Source: Pseudobacillus wudalianchiensis (GTDB taxonomy: Bacteria > Bacillota > Bacilli > Bacillales > Domibacillaceae). From it: a stretch of 64,000 bases of DNA. Of the stretch, positions 10,192 to 19,238 are shown one piece after another. Below the pieces are notes generated by a model. The model was not told the origin of the DNA. It did no database searches and saw only the letters and a list, made by a program, of their open reading frames with translations. Location of the stretch: assembly GCF_001685015.1 (NCBI RefSeq), contig NZ_MAYT01000001.1, positions 449,227 to 513,226 on the forward strand, written 5' to 3'. A program made the position numbers and the translations under genes. Numbering within the stretch: the stretch's first letter is position 1; every line of letters starts with the position of its first letter.

Positions 10192-10341
10192 ATGCGCGTA
10201 AATATCACTTTAGCATGCACTGAGTGCGGTGATCGTAATTATATCTCTACTAAAAACAAGCGTAACAATCCTGATCGTCTTGAACTGAAAAAATACTGTT
10301 CTAGAGAAAAGCGTGTTACTGCACACCGTGAAACAAAGTAA
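10192..10341 (+). CDS. rpmG: 50S ribosomal protein L33
   Basis: 49 aa, starting [19 protein letters not shown] and ending HRETK, the L33 hallmarks. GGAGGGAAAAAAAG precedes the ATG. The first zinc pair (CTEC) is intact, but the second knuckle reads KKYCSREK, keeping only one of two cysteines, so zinc binding may be weak or absent. Monocistronic between yqzD and yqgN, as rpmGA in B. subtilis. Confidence 0.95.
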   Translation: MRVNITLACTECGDRNYISTKNKRNNPDRLELKKYCSREKRVTAHRETK

Positions 10342-10372
10342 GCAGCGGGGATTTATTTCCTGCTGTTTTTTT
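10341..10372 (+). terminator. rpmG terminator
   Basis: AGCAGCGGGG facing CCTGCTG with one bulge, then T7. Confidence 0.65.
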
Positions 10373-10409
10373 AATACATAAAAACTAAACAAAGAACAGG
10401 GGGGTTTTT

Positions 10410-10985
10410 ATGGATAAACAAAGTATGCGGCAAAGGATAAAAGCGGAGTTGTCAATATTAGATAGACTTACATACGAGCAGTATTCTTTTCAAATTGCCC
10501 GTCGTCTTTTTGCTTTAAAAGAATGGCAGGAAGCACAAACGGTAGCTATAACTGTTTCCAATATGCCGGAAGTTGATACGTGGCAGATCATCCGGCAAGG
10601 CTGGATAGAAGGAAAAAGGATTGTAGTACCAAAGTGTATACCGGCAGAGAGAGGAATGAACTTTCATGAGCTTACGGCATTTACCGAATTAGAAACGGTT
10701 TATTCTGGCTTATATGAACCAGTCCCTTCGTGTACTTCTATCGTAGACCGCTCTCAGATGGACCTCATCCTTGTGCCCGGATTAGCCTTTAGCCGCTCTG
10801 GCAGCCGTCTCGGCTTTGGTGGCGGATATTATGATCGTTTTTTGGCAAGCTACAATGGGAAAACAGCAGCGCTTGCTTTTTCACAACAATTGGTAGAGGA
10901 ATTGCCAAAGGAGCCTCATGATTTGCCGGTGAAGAAGATCCTTACAGAAGAAGAAGTGATTCTCTGTACACCAGCATGTGAATAG
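10410..10985 (+). CDS. yqgN: 5-formyltetrahydrofolate cyclo-ligase
   Basis: ATP-dependent conversion of 5-formyl-THF to 5,10-methenyl-THF, cytosolic one-carbon metabolism. 191 aa with the family's C-terminal signature GFGGGYYDRFL preceded by LVPGLAFSRSGSRLG, which forms the ATP/Mg site. A GGGGGG-containing ribosome site lies before ATG 10410. Located as in B. subtilis, just before the rhomboid gene. Confidence 0.92.
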   Translation: MDKQSMRQRIKAELSILDRLTYEQYSFQIARRLFALKEWQEAQTVAITVSNMPEVDTWQIIRQGWIEGKRIVVPKCIPAERGMNFHELTAFTELETVYSGLYEPVPSCTSIVDRSQMDLILVPGLAFSRSGSRLGFGGGYYDRFLASYNGKTAALAFSQQLVEELPKEPHDLPVKKILTEEEVILCTPACE

Positions 10986-11058
10986 TCCTCGCTTTACATT
11001 CGCTTTTTCCATTCGTTATAGTTACTGTAAACAGAAAACGAATAAAGGCAGTGATGAA

Positions 11059-12231
11059 ATGGGTTCTTATGAACATAACTTGTTTTGGAAGCTGGCGTAT
11101 TTTTTAGTTGTAGAGCAGGATTACCAAATTGTTCAAATGGATGAGAATCGCCAGGAAATATTGTTCGAAAACTTATCAAACAAGTCTGCGCAGATTATTC
11201 GCATGATATACAGCGAACTCGATTGGGGCAACAAAATGCGCCGTGATATCGAGCAAGCAGCCGCTATGGGGGAAAGTATTAGGAAACAGCTAGGCAAGCG
11301 GGAATTGATGGTCATCAATTTATATTTGTCCCCTTATCCCCCGATTGATGAATACGAAGCTTACATAAAAGAACCCGTTTATTTTCCAAAGGGGGAACGG
11401 ACGAAGGTAATGTCTATCTTATTTGCGCATGGACATATGAAAGAAGCAGCAGAATCTTTTGGCCGATTGTTTCGAGGAGGGATCGAGCTGTCTTTTTTTG
11501 AGGCGGGTTCGGAAGAAGAAACAGCCGCTTATAGACGGGCTGCGCTTGTTCATTCAGTTAAACGGAGTGAAGAGGATCAAAAAGTATTCCATTCTTCCAC
11601 CCCTTTTTTCTCCTATCTGTTTATCGCTGTTCAAGTGGTGATGTTCTTATTGTTAGAACTGACTGGAGGCAGTACCAACTCGGAAAATTTAATCCGCTTC
11701 GGGGCAAAATTTAACCCGCTTATTCTTGAAGGAGAGTGGTGGCGTTTCTTTACCCCTATCTTTTTACACATAGGCTTTTTGCATTTGCTGATGAATACTT
11801 TCGCCTTGTATTTCCTTGGAACTGCTGTAGAGCAGATATATGGACGATTCCGCTTTCTCTTTATTTATTTATTTTCAGGCTTTATGGGAGCGTTAGCCAG
11901 TTTTGTCATGAACTCTAGCTTATCAGCTGGCGCAAGCGGGGCGATCTTTGGTTGCTTTGGTGCTTTGCTTTACTTTGGAGTGATTTATCCTAGGCTTTTT
12001 TTTCGAACAATGGGCATGAATATTATTGTCGTTATTTTGATTAATCTCGTTTTTGGCTTTTCGGTATCAGGAATTGATAATGCGGGACATATAGGCGGAT
12101 TAATAGGGGGCTTTTTAGCAACGGGGGCTGTTCATTTTCCTGCCAAGAAAAAGCCGTTGATGCAATTTGCTTTTCTGATAGCAGCGTTTTTATTATCAGC
12201 AGGGGGGCTGTACTTAGGCTTTTCGGAATAA
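11059..12231 (+). CDS. yqgP: Rhomboid family intramembrane serine protease, YqgP/GluP type, without TPR tail
   Basis: Intramembrane protease. N-terminal cytosolic ~180 residues of the YqgP type, then seven hydrophobic segments with the catalytic dyad S293 (GASGA) and H344 (NAGHIGG), and the L1-loop WR motif (GEWWRFFTPIFLH). B. subtilis YqgP is ~507 aa and ends in TPR repeats; here the protein stops right after the last membrane helix (~390 aa), so the TPR part is missing. The next gene begins 20-75 bases later, leaving no room for a decayed tail. The start at ATG 11059 has only a weak ribosome site; the open frame extends to 10978. Confidence 0.87.
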   Translation: MGSYEHNLFWKLAYFLVVEQDYQIVQMDENRQEILFENLSNKSAQIIRMIYSELDWGNKMRRDIEQAAAMGESIRKQLGKRELMVINLYLSPYPPIDEYEAYIKEPVYFPKGERTKVMSILFAHGHMKEAAESFGRLFRGGIELSFFEAGSEEETAAYRRAALVHSVKRSEEDQKVFHSSTPFFSYLFIAVQVVMFLLLELTGGSTNSENLIRFGAKFNPLILEGEWWRFFTPIFLHIGFLHLLMNTFALYFLGTAVEQIYGRFRFLFIYLFSGFMGALASFVMNSSLSAGASGAIFGCFGALLYFGVIYPRLFFRTMGMNIIVVILINLVFGFSVSGIDNAGHIGGLIGGFLATGAVHFPAKKKPLMQFAFLIAAFLLSAGGLYLGFSE

Positions 12232-12305
12232 CAAGCATCATTTAACAATGGGTGAAGGTCGAGTGGGGAAACTTAGTAAGGGGGCCGTTGAACAAGTTGA
12301 AAACG

Positions 12306-12503
12306 ATGTGGGATGTGCAACAGCTTTTAAAGCGGTATGGCATTTTTGTTTATGTAGGCGACCGTCTAGCGGATTTGGACTTGATGGAAGCCGAAATAAG
12401 GGACTTGTATGATTCGAAATTGTTAGAAGTGAAAGATTTTCAGCAGGCGGTGCTCATTTTAAGACAGGAGCGCAGAATAGAAAAAGAAAAGCGTGGCTGT
12501 TAA
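12306..12503 (+). CDS. yqgQ: YqgQ family small protein (DUF910)
   Basis: About 65 aa, all-helical. The core (MWDVQQLLKRYGIFVYVGDR, then acidic helices) matches YqgQ, a small protein reported to bind single-stranded nucleic acid. The start is uncertain: ATG 12306 matches the family N-terminus, but TTG 12297 is better spaced from AAGGGGGC. In B. subtilis glucokinase follows directly; here it is absent and a terminator follows. Confidence 0.8.
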   Translation: MWDVQQLLKRYGIFVYVGDRLADLDLMEAEIRDLYDSKLLEVKDFQQAVLILRQERRIEKEKRGC

Positions 12504-12517
12504 TCAGGCATGAGGGA

Positions 12518-12548
12518 AGGGACCATTTCAAACGGTCCCTTTTTTTTA
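12518..12548 (+). terminator. yqgQ terminator
   Basis: AGGGACC / GGTCCCT stem with an 8-base loop and T8 tail. The remaining ~200 bases before yqgS hold only its leader. Confidence 0.88.
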
Positions 12549-12753
12549 TAAAAATGAAACCTTTTTCCTTGTTGATACGTATGACAAAAGGTGAAGAAAG
12601 CAGGTGTGTAAACTATTATTCTACAAAATCCCTATTTTCTCTCGTTTGCTTTTTTGTAAAAAAAGTATTAAGATTAGCTATGATGTTTTTACATATGAAC
12701 GGCTTTATATGGCACAGGGGAACCTGTGCGCTTTGTATTAAGGAGGTTATTGA

Positions 12754-14619
12754 ATGAAAGGAACCTTACGCAACAATGTATCTTTAATCGCTGTTGTCGT
12801 TTTGTTCTTATGGATTAAAACGTATATTATCTATCAAACGAGTTTTAACATTGAAATCGAAAATACATTGCAGGCATTTATACTTTTTATTAACCCATTG
12901 AGTTTTATTATGCTCATTATGGGGGTTAGTATGTTCTTTAAAAGTGAAAAAGCTAGAAATCGCTATCTGATCATTACCAGCTTCTTGCTTACTTTCTTGC
13001 TTTATGCAAACGTCGTTTTCTATCGTTTCTTTAACGACTTTATCACGATGCCGCTCTTATTTCAGACTAGTAACTTTGCCGATTTAGGAAACAGTGTGAC
13101 CGAAGAATTTAAATGGTATGACATGTTTTACTTTGCTGATCTCATTGTGATCATGGTTATTTTAAAAGTGAAGCCGAAGCTTATCAGCTTTCATTCCATG
13201 ACTAAAATGAACCGCCGGGCCTACTTTCTCGCGGCGGCTGCGATGTTCTTTTTAAACCTAGGTCTGTCTGAAATTGAACGCCCGCAGCTTTTAACGAGAA
13301 CATTTGACCGTGAAATGCTCGTGAAAAATATAGGAACGTTTAATTATCATATCTATGATGTGATTTTACAATCAAAGTCATCTGCACAAAGAGCGCTTGC
13401 GGATGGCAGTGAGCTAGCAGATATTGAAAACTACTCTGATACCAATTATGCTAAGCCGAATGATGAATTGTTTGGGGTGGCAAAAGGGAAAAACTTAATT
13501 ATGGTATCTGTTGAGTCCACACAAGAGTTTGTCATAAATAATAAAGTGAATGGTCAAGAAATTACTCCGTTTATGAACCAATTTGCTAAACAAAGTTTGT
13601 ATTTCAACAACTTTTATCATCAAACAGGGCAAGGAAAAACGTCTGATGCAGAGTTTTTAACTGAGAATTCACTTTATCCGTTAAGCCGTGGAGCCGTCTT
13701 CTTCACTCATTCTGGCAATGAATTTAATTCTATGGCAGAAAAGTTAAGGGAGAACGGGTACTTTTCTAATGCGATGCATGCAAATAACAAAAGCTTTTGG
13801 AACCGGGACATCATGTATAAGTCTTTAGGGTATGAGCGCTTTTATGAGGCAGGCGACTATGACATTAATGCGGATAATAGTGTTAACTGGGGAATGAAGG
13901 ATATCCCGTTTTTTGAGCAATCGGTGCAGCATATGAAAGACATGCCAAAACCATTTTATTCAAAGCTTATCACTTTAACGAATCATCACCCGTTCTATTA
14001 CGATGAGGAAGATCAATTTATTGATGAATTTACTTCAAACAGCGGGACATTGAACCGATATTTTGTCACAGTACGCTATACAGATGAGGCATTGAAAAAA
14101 TTCGTTGAGGACTTGAAGGCTGCCGGGCTGTATGAAAACTCCGTCATTGTTCTTTATGGAGACCATTACGGTATTTCAGAAAACCATAATGAAGCGATGA
14201 GCCAGTACCTAGGCAAGGAAGTTACGCCATTTGTTTCAACTCAGCTGCAAAAAGTTCCGTTTATGATTCACGTACCTGGTGTAAAAGGAAGAGTGATTGA
14301 TAAAGTCGGTGGACAAATAGACGTTCGCCCGACGCTTCTTCACTTGCTTGGCATTGAAACAAAAGATGATCTTCAGTTCGGACAAGATTTGTTGTCAAAA
14401 GATCATGAGGATTTAGCTATATTCCGTGACGGCCGTTTTGTAACAAAAGATTATGTGTATGCGGACAATAAGTGTTGGGACAAAGCAACAGAGCAGCCAA
14501 CCGAAAAGAATTACTGTGCCCCTTCTATAGAAAAAGCAGCAACGGAATTAAATTATTCTGATCGAATTATTTACGGTGATTTACTTCGCTTCTATGACCC
14601 GAACGCTGCCAAAAAATAA
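12754..14619 (+). CDS. yqgS: LTA synthase family protein, YqgS-like phosphatidylglycerol glycerolphosphate transferase
   Basis: Polymerises or primes glycerol-phosphate chains of lipoteichoic acid on the outer membrane face. Five N-terminal transmembrane helices (to ~residue 165) are followed by an extracellular sulfatase-fold domain: [16 protein letters not shown] with nucleophile T256, then [12 protein letters not shown] and [12 protein letters not shown] for metal binding. 621 aa is typical. ATG 12754 follows a perfect AAGGAGGT by 7 bases. B. subtilis has four paralogues; YqgS is assigned from neighbours. Confidence 0.9.
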   Translation: MKGTLRNNVSLIAVVVLFLWIKTYIIYQTSFNIEIENTLQAFILFINPLSFIMLIMGVSMFFKSEKARNRYLIITSFLLTFLLYANVVFYRFFNDFITMPLLFQTSNFADLGNSVTEEFKWYDMFYFADLIVIMVILKVKPKLISFHSMTKMNRRAYFLAAAAMFFLNLGLSEIERPQLLTRTFDREMLVKNIGTFNYHIYDVILQSKSSAQRALADGSELADIENYSDTNYAKPNDELFGVAKGKNLIMVSVESTQEFVINNKVNGQEITPFMNQFAKQSLYFNNFYHQTGQGKTSDAEFLTENSLYPLSRGAVFFTHSGNEFNSMAEKLRENGYFSNAMHANNKSFWNRDIMYKSLGYERFYEAGDYDINADNSVNWGMKDIPFFEQSVQHMKDMPKPFYSKLITLTNHHPFYYDEEDQFIDEFTSNSGTLNRYFVTVRYTDEALKKFVEDLKAAGLYENSVIVLYGDHYGISENHNEAMSQYLGKEVTPFVSTQLQKVPFMIHVPGVKGRVIDKVGGQIDVRPTLLHLLGIETKDDLQFGQDLLSKDHEDLAIFRDGRFVTKDYVYADNKCWDKATEQPTEKNYCAPSIEKAATELNYSDRIIYGDLLRFYDPNAAKK

Positions 14620-14628
14620 GATGTGTAA

Positions 14629-14656
14629 AACCCTGCCGCAATCGGCAGGGTTTTTT
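14629..14656 (+). terminator. yqgS terminator
   Basis: AACCCTGCCG / CGGCAGGGTT, 10-bp perfect stem, then T6. Confidence 0.92.
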
Positions 14657-14686
14657 CGTCGTTTCATCAAGTTGAAGGGAAAATAA

Positions 14687-14711
14687 AAAACCCTCTGCTG
14701 TAGAGGGTTTT
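14687..14711 (-). terminator. Terminator for yqgW (minus strand)
   Basis: AAAACCCTCT / AGAGGGTTTT, 10-bp perfect stem whose minus-strand product ends in a T run. Confidence 0.85.
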
Positions 14712-14725
14712 GTCTGAAAAGTGGA

Positions 14726-14899
14726 TCAGGCAGCAGGGTATCCTTGATGGATCACAGTCATAATTGTAAACCATCCAAATACTCCTAGCGTGCCGAGTCC
14801 AAAAATAATGCCTAGAATGTTTTTGTTTTTTAAAGCGTTTACCGTACTGAACAAGGCAAGAAGAGCTATTAGAGCGAAGATAATTACTAAGCCGTTCAT
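14726..14899 (-). CDS. yqgW: DUF2759 family small membrane protein (YqgW-like)
   Basis: 57-aa protein, mostly two hydrophobic helices: MNGLVIIFALIALLALF, then KNKNILGIIFGLGTLGVFGW, ending in a conserved TIMTVIHQGYP tail. AAGGAG lies 8 bases before ATG 14899. A longer frame on the same strand (14667-14948) is a shadow. Function unknown; family and neighbourhood match YqgW. Confidence 0.8.
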   Translation of the reverse strand: MNGLVIIFALIALLALFSTVNALKNKNILGIIFGLGTLGVFGWFTIMTVIHQGYPAA

Positions 14900-15088
14900 A
14901 AGTCAAACTCCTTTCTAAGATCACTCGATAATCATCAGCTAAAGACAATTATGTAAAATTAGTACATATTCATCACTATTCTATAGTTTTTTTTAATGTT
15001 TGTCGAGTTGAAAAATCATTGTTCTTTAAAAAGATAGGATTGGCTGGTACGATAAAGAGAGTTAAAAAGAAAGGTGGACGAAGATCAT

Positions 15089-15721
15089 ATGAATTGGACA
15101 CAATTGCCGCTAGGCCCACTGCAAACCAATTGTTATATTCTATCTAATGAAAAGGGGGAGTGTATCGTATTTGACCCGGGGGCAGAGGGAGAAAAGCTCG
15201 TTAGCTGGTTAAATGAAAATCATTTACGACCGCTTGCTATTTTACTAACACACGCTCATTTCGATCATATTGGGGCTGTTGAACAAGTTAGAGAAGCTTT
15301 TGACATCCCGGTGTACATACATAAAGAAGAGGCAGAATGGCTCACGAATCCGGCTTTAAATGGATCTGCCCGTTTTCAGCTTGGTGAAATCAGCGGCCAG
15401 CCAGCTGACCATCTTTTAGGAAACGAGGATTCCTTAACAATAGGCAGTTTTTCTCTTCGGTTATTTCATACGCCGGGCCATTCTCCAGGCAGCATATCTT
15501 ATTTCTTTGAAGAAGGGAATGCTGTATTTGCCGGTGACACGTTATTCATGGGAAGCATCGGCCGTACAGATTTGCCAGGTGGCAACCATGAGCAATTGAT
15601 TAGAAGCATTCACGATCATCTATTGACATTGCCAGAAGAAGTGATTGTTCTGCCTGGACATGGACCAGCTACGATGATTGGCGATGAAATGGAGCGTAAT
15701 CCGTTTTTAAACGGATTTTAA
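15089..15721 (+). CDS. yqgX: MBL-fold metallo-hydrolase, YqgX-like (glyoxalase II-related)
   Basis: Cytosolic ~210-aa hydrolase of the metallo-beta-lactamase fold. The dinuclear metal motif THAHFDH is followed by FHTPGHSPGS, FAGDTLFMGSIGRTD and LPGHGP, the ligands of a glyoxalase II-like site. Substrate unknown. In B. subtilis the orthologue has been linked to methylglyoxal/bacillithiol metabolism. ATG 15089 is used; an in-frame GTG at 15074 overlaps the ribosome site. Confidence 0.87.
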   Translation: MNWTQLPLGPLQTNCYILSNEKGECIVFDPGAEGEKLVSWLNENHLRPLAILLTHAHFDHIGAVEQVREAFDIPVYIHKEEAEWLTNPALNGSARFQLGEISGQPADHLLGNEDSLTIGSFSLRLFHTPGHSPGSISYFFEEGNAVFAGDTLFMGSIGRTDLPGGNHEQLIRSIHDHLLTLPEEVIVLPGHGPATMIGDEMERNPFLNGF

Positions 15722-15725
15722 AAAA

Positions 15726-15807
15726 TAAAGGCTGTCTCATACAGGCTAGATCTTCTTCTCTTATCGAGCGAAAAAGGTCGGGGTCTGTTTTGAGAGAGCC
15801 TTTTTAT
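15726..15807 (+). terminator. Terminator after yqgX (imperfect)
   Basis: AAAGGCTGTCTCA facing TGAGAGAGCCTTT with mismatches and a long inner loop, then T4. Confidence 0.6.
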
Positions 15808-15826
15808 ATTGTTAACTAAATAAAAA

Positions 15827-15848
15827 AGCCGGCCATTATAGACCGGCT
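15827..15848 (-). terminator. Terminator for yqgY (minus strand)
   Basis: AGCCGG and its complement around a 10-base loop. The minus-strand product ends in T6. Confidence 0.7.
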
Positions 15849-15862
15849 GACAGAACCATTTA

Positions 15863-16105
15863 TTAATGGCCTGCTCCAGGAGTTACCATAAAGGTAGTCC
15901 AGTAGCTGTATCCACAGAAGAATACAGTTAAGTATGCTGCAAACAGGTACACGTACATACGTTCAGTTAAATTTAAATATCCTACAATTAAGAAGAATCC
16001 GGTCTGGCCGAGGAATAGCAAAGCTGTTTTGTGCATATCGCCAAGATAGAACATGACAGCAAAGATTCCAGTCCAGAATGCTAATACGCGGAACATGCGA
16101 TCCAT
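15863..16105 (-). CDS. yqgY: DUF2626 family membrane protein (YqgY-like)
   Basis: 80 aa, three hydrophobic helices, starting MDRMFRVLAFWTGIFAVMFY. ATG 16105 follows GGAGGGA by 7 bases. Sits between yqgX and comGA, on the opposite strand, as in B. subtilis. Function unknown. Confidence 0.82.
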   Translation of the reverse strand: MDRMFRVLAFWTGIFAVMFYLGDMHKTALLFLGQTGFFLIVGYLNLTERMYVYLFAAYLTVFFCGYSYWTTFMVTPGAGH

Positions 16106-16253
16106 TATGTATCCCTCCTTTATTCGTCACTCCATCAGTATCTTATTATAATGGAACGACAATAGTATTGTAAACATAACTTTCACGCACTTTGTGAAGA
16201 TTGCGTGATATTTCCATAGTATCATGCTCTCTCCATGAATACATGTATAAGGT

Positions 16254-16269
16254 AAAATGGCGGATTTTT
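16254..16269 (+). promoter_or_regulatory. Possible ComK half-site upstream of comGA
   Basis: AAAATGGCGGATTTTT is a near-palindromic A/T box resembling the ComK AAAA-N5-TTTT element, but the spacer is 7 rather than 5 if all A and T are counted. No convincing second box was found. Confidence 0.25.
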
Positions 16270-16398
16270 ATATACTTTCTCCCCTAGCAGGAACGATTAA
16301 AAACTTGTTGTAGAAACTTAAAGAAAGAAGAAGGAGTTTTTAGTTTACTGTCGAATAAAGTTAATGAGCCAAAATGAAAGGTGGTGAAATAAAGAACA

Positions 16399-17156
16399 AT
16401 GATGGTTGAAGAAGCTGTCGAAGAACTTTTGCAAGAAGCCCTCACTCTTAATTCGACAGATATCCACTTTATTCCCCGAACACATAGCTATGCTGTTCAA
16501 ATCCGCTCTCAAGGTCAATTGATTCCCCATAGACAGTTTTCATTGCGTGAAGGTGAAAGACTGATTTCTCATTTTAAGTTTATGGCTTCGATGGACATCG
16601 GCGAAAAACGAAAGCCGCAAAGCGGATCATTTCAACTTGAAGTATCCAGATTTTTGATTTCTTTACGAATCTCCACATTGCCTACGGCCCTCTCGAAAGA
16701 AAGTCTCGTCATTCGTCTTCTTCCTCAACAAGGCGTACCAGACTTGCTGCAGCTTTCCTTGTTTCCAAGCTCCGCTAAAAAACTTCTCGCGCTTTTATCC
16801 CATTCTCACGGATTAATTATTTTCACAGGTCCGACTGGAAGTGGTAAAACGACGACTCTGTATTCGCTTATTCAGCATAGTGCCAGCCAGCACGGCCGAA
16901 ATGTGATTACTCTCGAAGACCCTGTCGAAAAGCAAAACGATCAATGGCTGCAAGTACAAGTGAATGAAAAGGCCGGCGTAACGTATTCAACAGGATTAAA
17001 GGCTATTTTAAGGCATGATCCAGACGTGATTATGGTAGGAGAAATTCGTGATGAAGAGACGGCTAGAATTGCAATCCGCGCTTCACTCACAGGCCACCTT
17101 GTTTTAACGACTTTGCATACGAGGGATGCAAAAGGAGCGATATTCCGCCTGCTTGA
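16399..17156 (+). pseudogene. comGA: comGA, competence traffic ATPase, 5' two thirds only, interrupted by the transposon
   Basis: ComGA is the cytosolic secretion ATPase that assembles the competence pseudopilus. About 253 of ~356 codons remain: N-terminal domain, Walker A GPTGSGKT (144-151), Walker B-like DVIMVGEIRDEETA, and HTRDAKGAIFRLLD, where similarity to ComGA stops. The frame runs on by chance to 17292 through transposon-end repeats and encodes nothing ComGA-like. The missing part would hold the C-terminal QR and cysteine motifs. comGB-comGG are not in the window. Transformation is predicted to be lost. Confidence 0.92.
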
Positions 17157-17411
17157 TGTTATGCGTCAACATGTTTGGCACTGCGTCAACATGTTTGACA
17201 CCGTTCCAACTTCCTTGGCACGCGCGTCAGCTGAAACCCTTGATATATCAACAATGTATTTCAGAAAGTTTGTCACTGCGAAAATCACCTAAGGAGTGAT
17301 CGAAAGGTTCTTTTCAAAGTTTGGCACGGGAAGGGTTTTTTACCAACATGTATGGCACGGCAAAAATCAAAGTTTGGCACAGGAAGAGTTTTCTATCAAC
17401 ATGTATGGCAC
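17157..17411 (+). repeat. Transposon left end: array of putative TnsB-binding repeats
   Basis: TCAACATGTTTGGCAC at 17166-17181 and, in perfect 20-base tandem, TCAACATGTTTGACAC at 17186-17201. The same motif with ATG-TA-TGGCAC recurs at 17343-17358 and 17396-17411. A second motif, CAAAGTTTGGCAC, sits at 17315-17327 and 17368-17380, with a weaker version at 17265-17276. The last two units repeat as a ~53-base block. Multiple direct 16-22-base sites with uneven spacing are what TnsB needs at Tn7-family ends. Confidence 0.75.
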
Positions 17412-17918
17412 AGAACAAGGGGAGGAAATAACAGCGAAGGAAATGTGCAGCTGATTTATATAAAACGAAATTTCCTCGGTGTTACATAGCATAAAAAACG
17501 AGAAAATCCTGCAACTTCTGATAATTATATTGATCCTACATAAGTAATAGCTCTGAATTGGTTTCTGTTGTTTTTTGAATAATTATTTTAAAGAGGGATT
17601 CTATATTAATTCATGAACGCAATATTGTTCATTCAATATACTTCAGCTAGTGAATAAATAATTGCTACGGTCTATGTGTAAGGTGTTAATAGACAGAAAG
17701 CAGTATGTTAGCGGAAAAATAAATGAAATTAAATAAGGTACGATAAAACAACTTTTAAATGGAATTCATTTAGCTATAACGAACTTAAAAAGAGGGTTAA
17801 TAAAACGGATAGAGTTTTTTGAATTTTTGTTTACAAAGGGAAATTTTTCAATATATCATACAGGAGAGGTAGTGAAATAAAAGCATAAAATAAAATTCGT
17901 ACATAGAGAGGTCTATTT
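17412..17918. other. Gene-free stretch inside the left end
   Basis: About 500 AT-rich bases with no reading frame preceded by a ribosome site and no strong hairpin. It probably belongs to the non-coding transposon end plus the promoter region of the next gene. Confidence 0.5.
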
Positions 17919-18395
17919 ATGGAATTTGAAGAAAGACAAGTTGCTGAGAAGGCGCTACGGCAAATGTTTATTGGAAGCCAATTAGATGGAATTAAATTTG
18001 GTTTAAGTCCTGCAACAACATTTGTTTACTTTATGCACTATGTAAACCGTGAGCCTGATCATTTATGGATAAATATTGAAACGAAATGGAACGTTTACTC
18101 TTCCGATGCAGTTTTATTCCCTGGTTCAGAACAAGAAATGGGTGAACTAACGGAGGAAGAACAGTTTAAACTGCTTTATTCTCTCAGAAGAGAACAAGTT
18201 GTAGATATTAAATTGGGAAACAGTTCTCCTCATCTTTATATAACTTTTAAATCGGGCAGGATACTTTTTATTAATGGATACCACGAAGAATACGAATGTT
18301 GGCAAGCTGGAGATGGTCAGGGCTTCGCTGGTGATGAATGGTTGGTTGTAGCAGCTCCTCAAAACGGAATAGCTACTTTGTTTCCACAAAATTAG
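17919..18395 (+). CDS. DUF6188-like protein, putative immunity protein
   Basis: 158-aa soluble acidic protein. Conserved stretches: GSQLDGIKFGL, YFMHYVNREPDHLWINIETKW, SSPHLYITFKSGRILFINGYH, and YECWQ near the C-terminus. This resembles DUF6188 proteins that accompany polymorphic toxin systems. GAGAGGT lies before ATG 17919. A paralogue at 47.1-47.6 kb is broken by one stop codon. No toxin lies next to it. Confidence 0.7.
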   Translation: MEFEERQVAEKALRQMFIGSQLDGIKFGLSPATTFVYFMHYVNREPDHLWINIETKWNVYSSDAVLFPGSEQEMGELTEEEQFKLLYSLRREQVVDIKLGNSSPHLYITFKSGRILFINGYHEEYECWQAGDGQGFAGDEWLVVAAPQNGIATLFPQN

Positions 18396-18680
18396 TACAT
18401 TGTTGCTCTGTGTGCGTACGCTTTATTTTCACGGAAATGCTGAATTTGACAAGTATATCCATTAGAATGCATTGGTGTGATTGTTGTACGCAGAATTAAG
18501 GGTATATTAGTGAATGTGTTTTTTTGTATTATGACGTTTGAAGTAGAATCACTTTACTTTCTTACTTCCATATTTCTCACCATTAAGGTTTTTAGCACCG
18601 AAAAGCAGTTTGGAAATGAAATAAATAGTATGATTATTGAAGTATCCTATGTATTATGCGGATAAGTGAGGGGGAATACG

Positions 18681-19238
18681 GTGAATAGAAAAGAATTCTG
18701 GAATTTAATTGACGGGTCTAAGGAATATGAAGATCAGGCTGAGTGGTTATTAGATGTGTTGGCACAGAAAAGTATAAACGAAATTTTGGATTTTGAGTTT
18801 CACTTTCAGGGATTTATGAATGAAAGTTACCAATCTCAGTTATGGGCAGCAGCTTATATACTTATGGGAGGATGCTCAGATGATACTTTTGATTACTTCC
18901 GAGGTTGGCTTATTGGCCAAGGAGAAGAAGTATATAATAAGGTCATGCAGAATCATGAGTACCTGGCAAAATATATTAGCGAAGAGAACCTTGATGAGGA
19001 AGGGTTGCCGCAAAACGAAGAATTACTTTCAGTCGGAGCAGATGCGTATACGTTAAAAAAGACAGGCGATATAGAGTGGAATAGTGACGTATATGATGAG
19101 CTATTGGAAGAGCTCAATCGGAGAGGGATTGGGTCAGCTGCTGACGATATAGATCTTGATTGGGAAGAAGATGAAGAGGAGTTAGAAAAGTTATTCCCGC
19201 TATTATGGAAACGGTTCGGAGAAGACTCGTTGGGATAG
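18681..19238 (+). CDS. DUF4240 domain protein
   Basis: 185 aa. The N-terminal half has the DUF4240 pattern: NRKEFWNLID, then LWAAAYILMGGCSDDTFDYFRGWLIGQGEEVY. The C-terminal third is very acidic (DDIDLDWEEDEEELEKLFP). Start GTG 18681, 6 bases after GAGGGGG; the frame is open 15 bases further upstream. Members are often found among immunity genes, but the activity is unknown. A short frame at 18477-18665 upstream is not convincing. Confidence 0.75.
   Translation: MNRKEFWNLIDGSKEYEDQAEWLLDVLAQKSINEILDFEFHFQGFMNESYQSQLWAAAYILMGGCSDDTFDYFRGWLIGQGEEVYNKVMQNHEYLAKYISEENLDEEGLPQNEELLSVGADAYTLKKTGDIEWNSDVYDELLEELNRRGIGSAADDIDLDWEEDEEELEKLFPLLWKRFGEDSLG

Noticed and set aside
12554-12757. 67-codon frame before yqgS
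   Set aside because: No ribosome site and no family-like sequence; it covers the yqgS leader and promoter.
14667-14948. 93-codon minus-strand frame
   Set aside because: Out-of-phase shadow of the DUF2759 gene and its terminator.
17157-17292. Extension of the comGA frame by ~45 codons
   Set aside because: It translates transposon-end repeats; no ComGA similarity, stop reached by chance.
18477-18665. 62-codon frame upstream of the DUF4240 gene
   Set aside because: Lacks a convincing ribosome site; hydrophobic and Phe/Ile-rich as expected of random AT-rich DNA.
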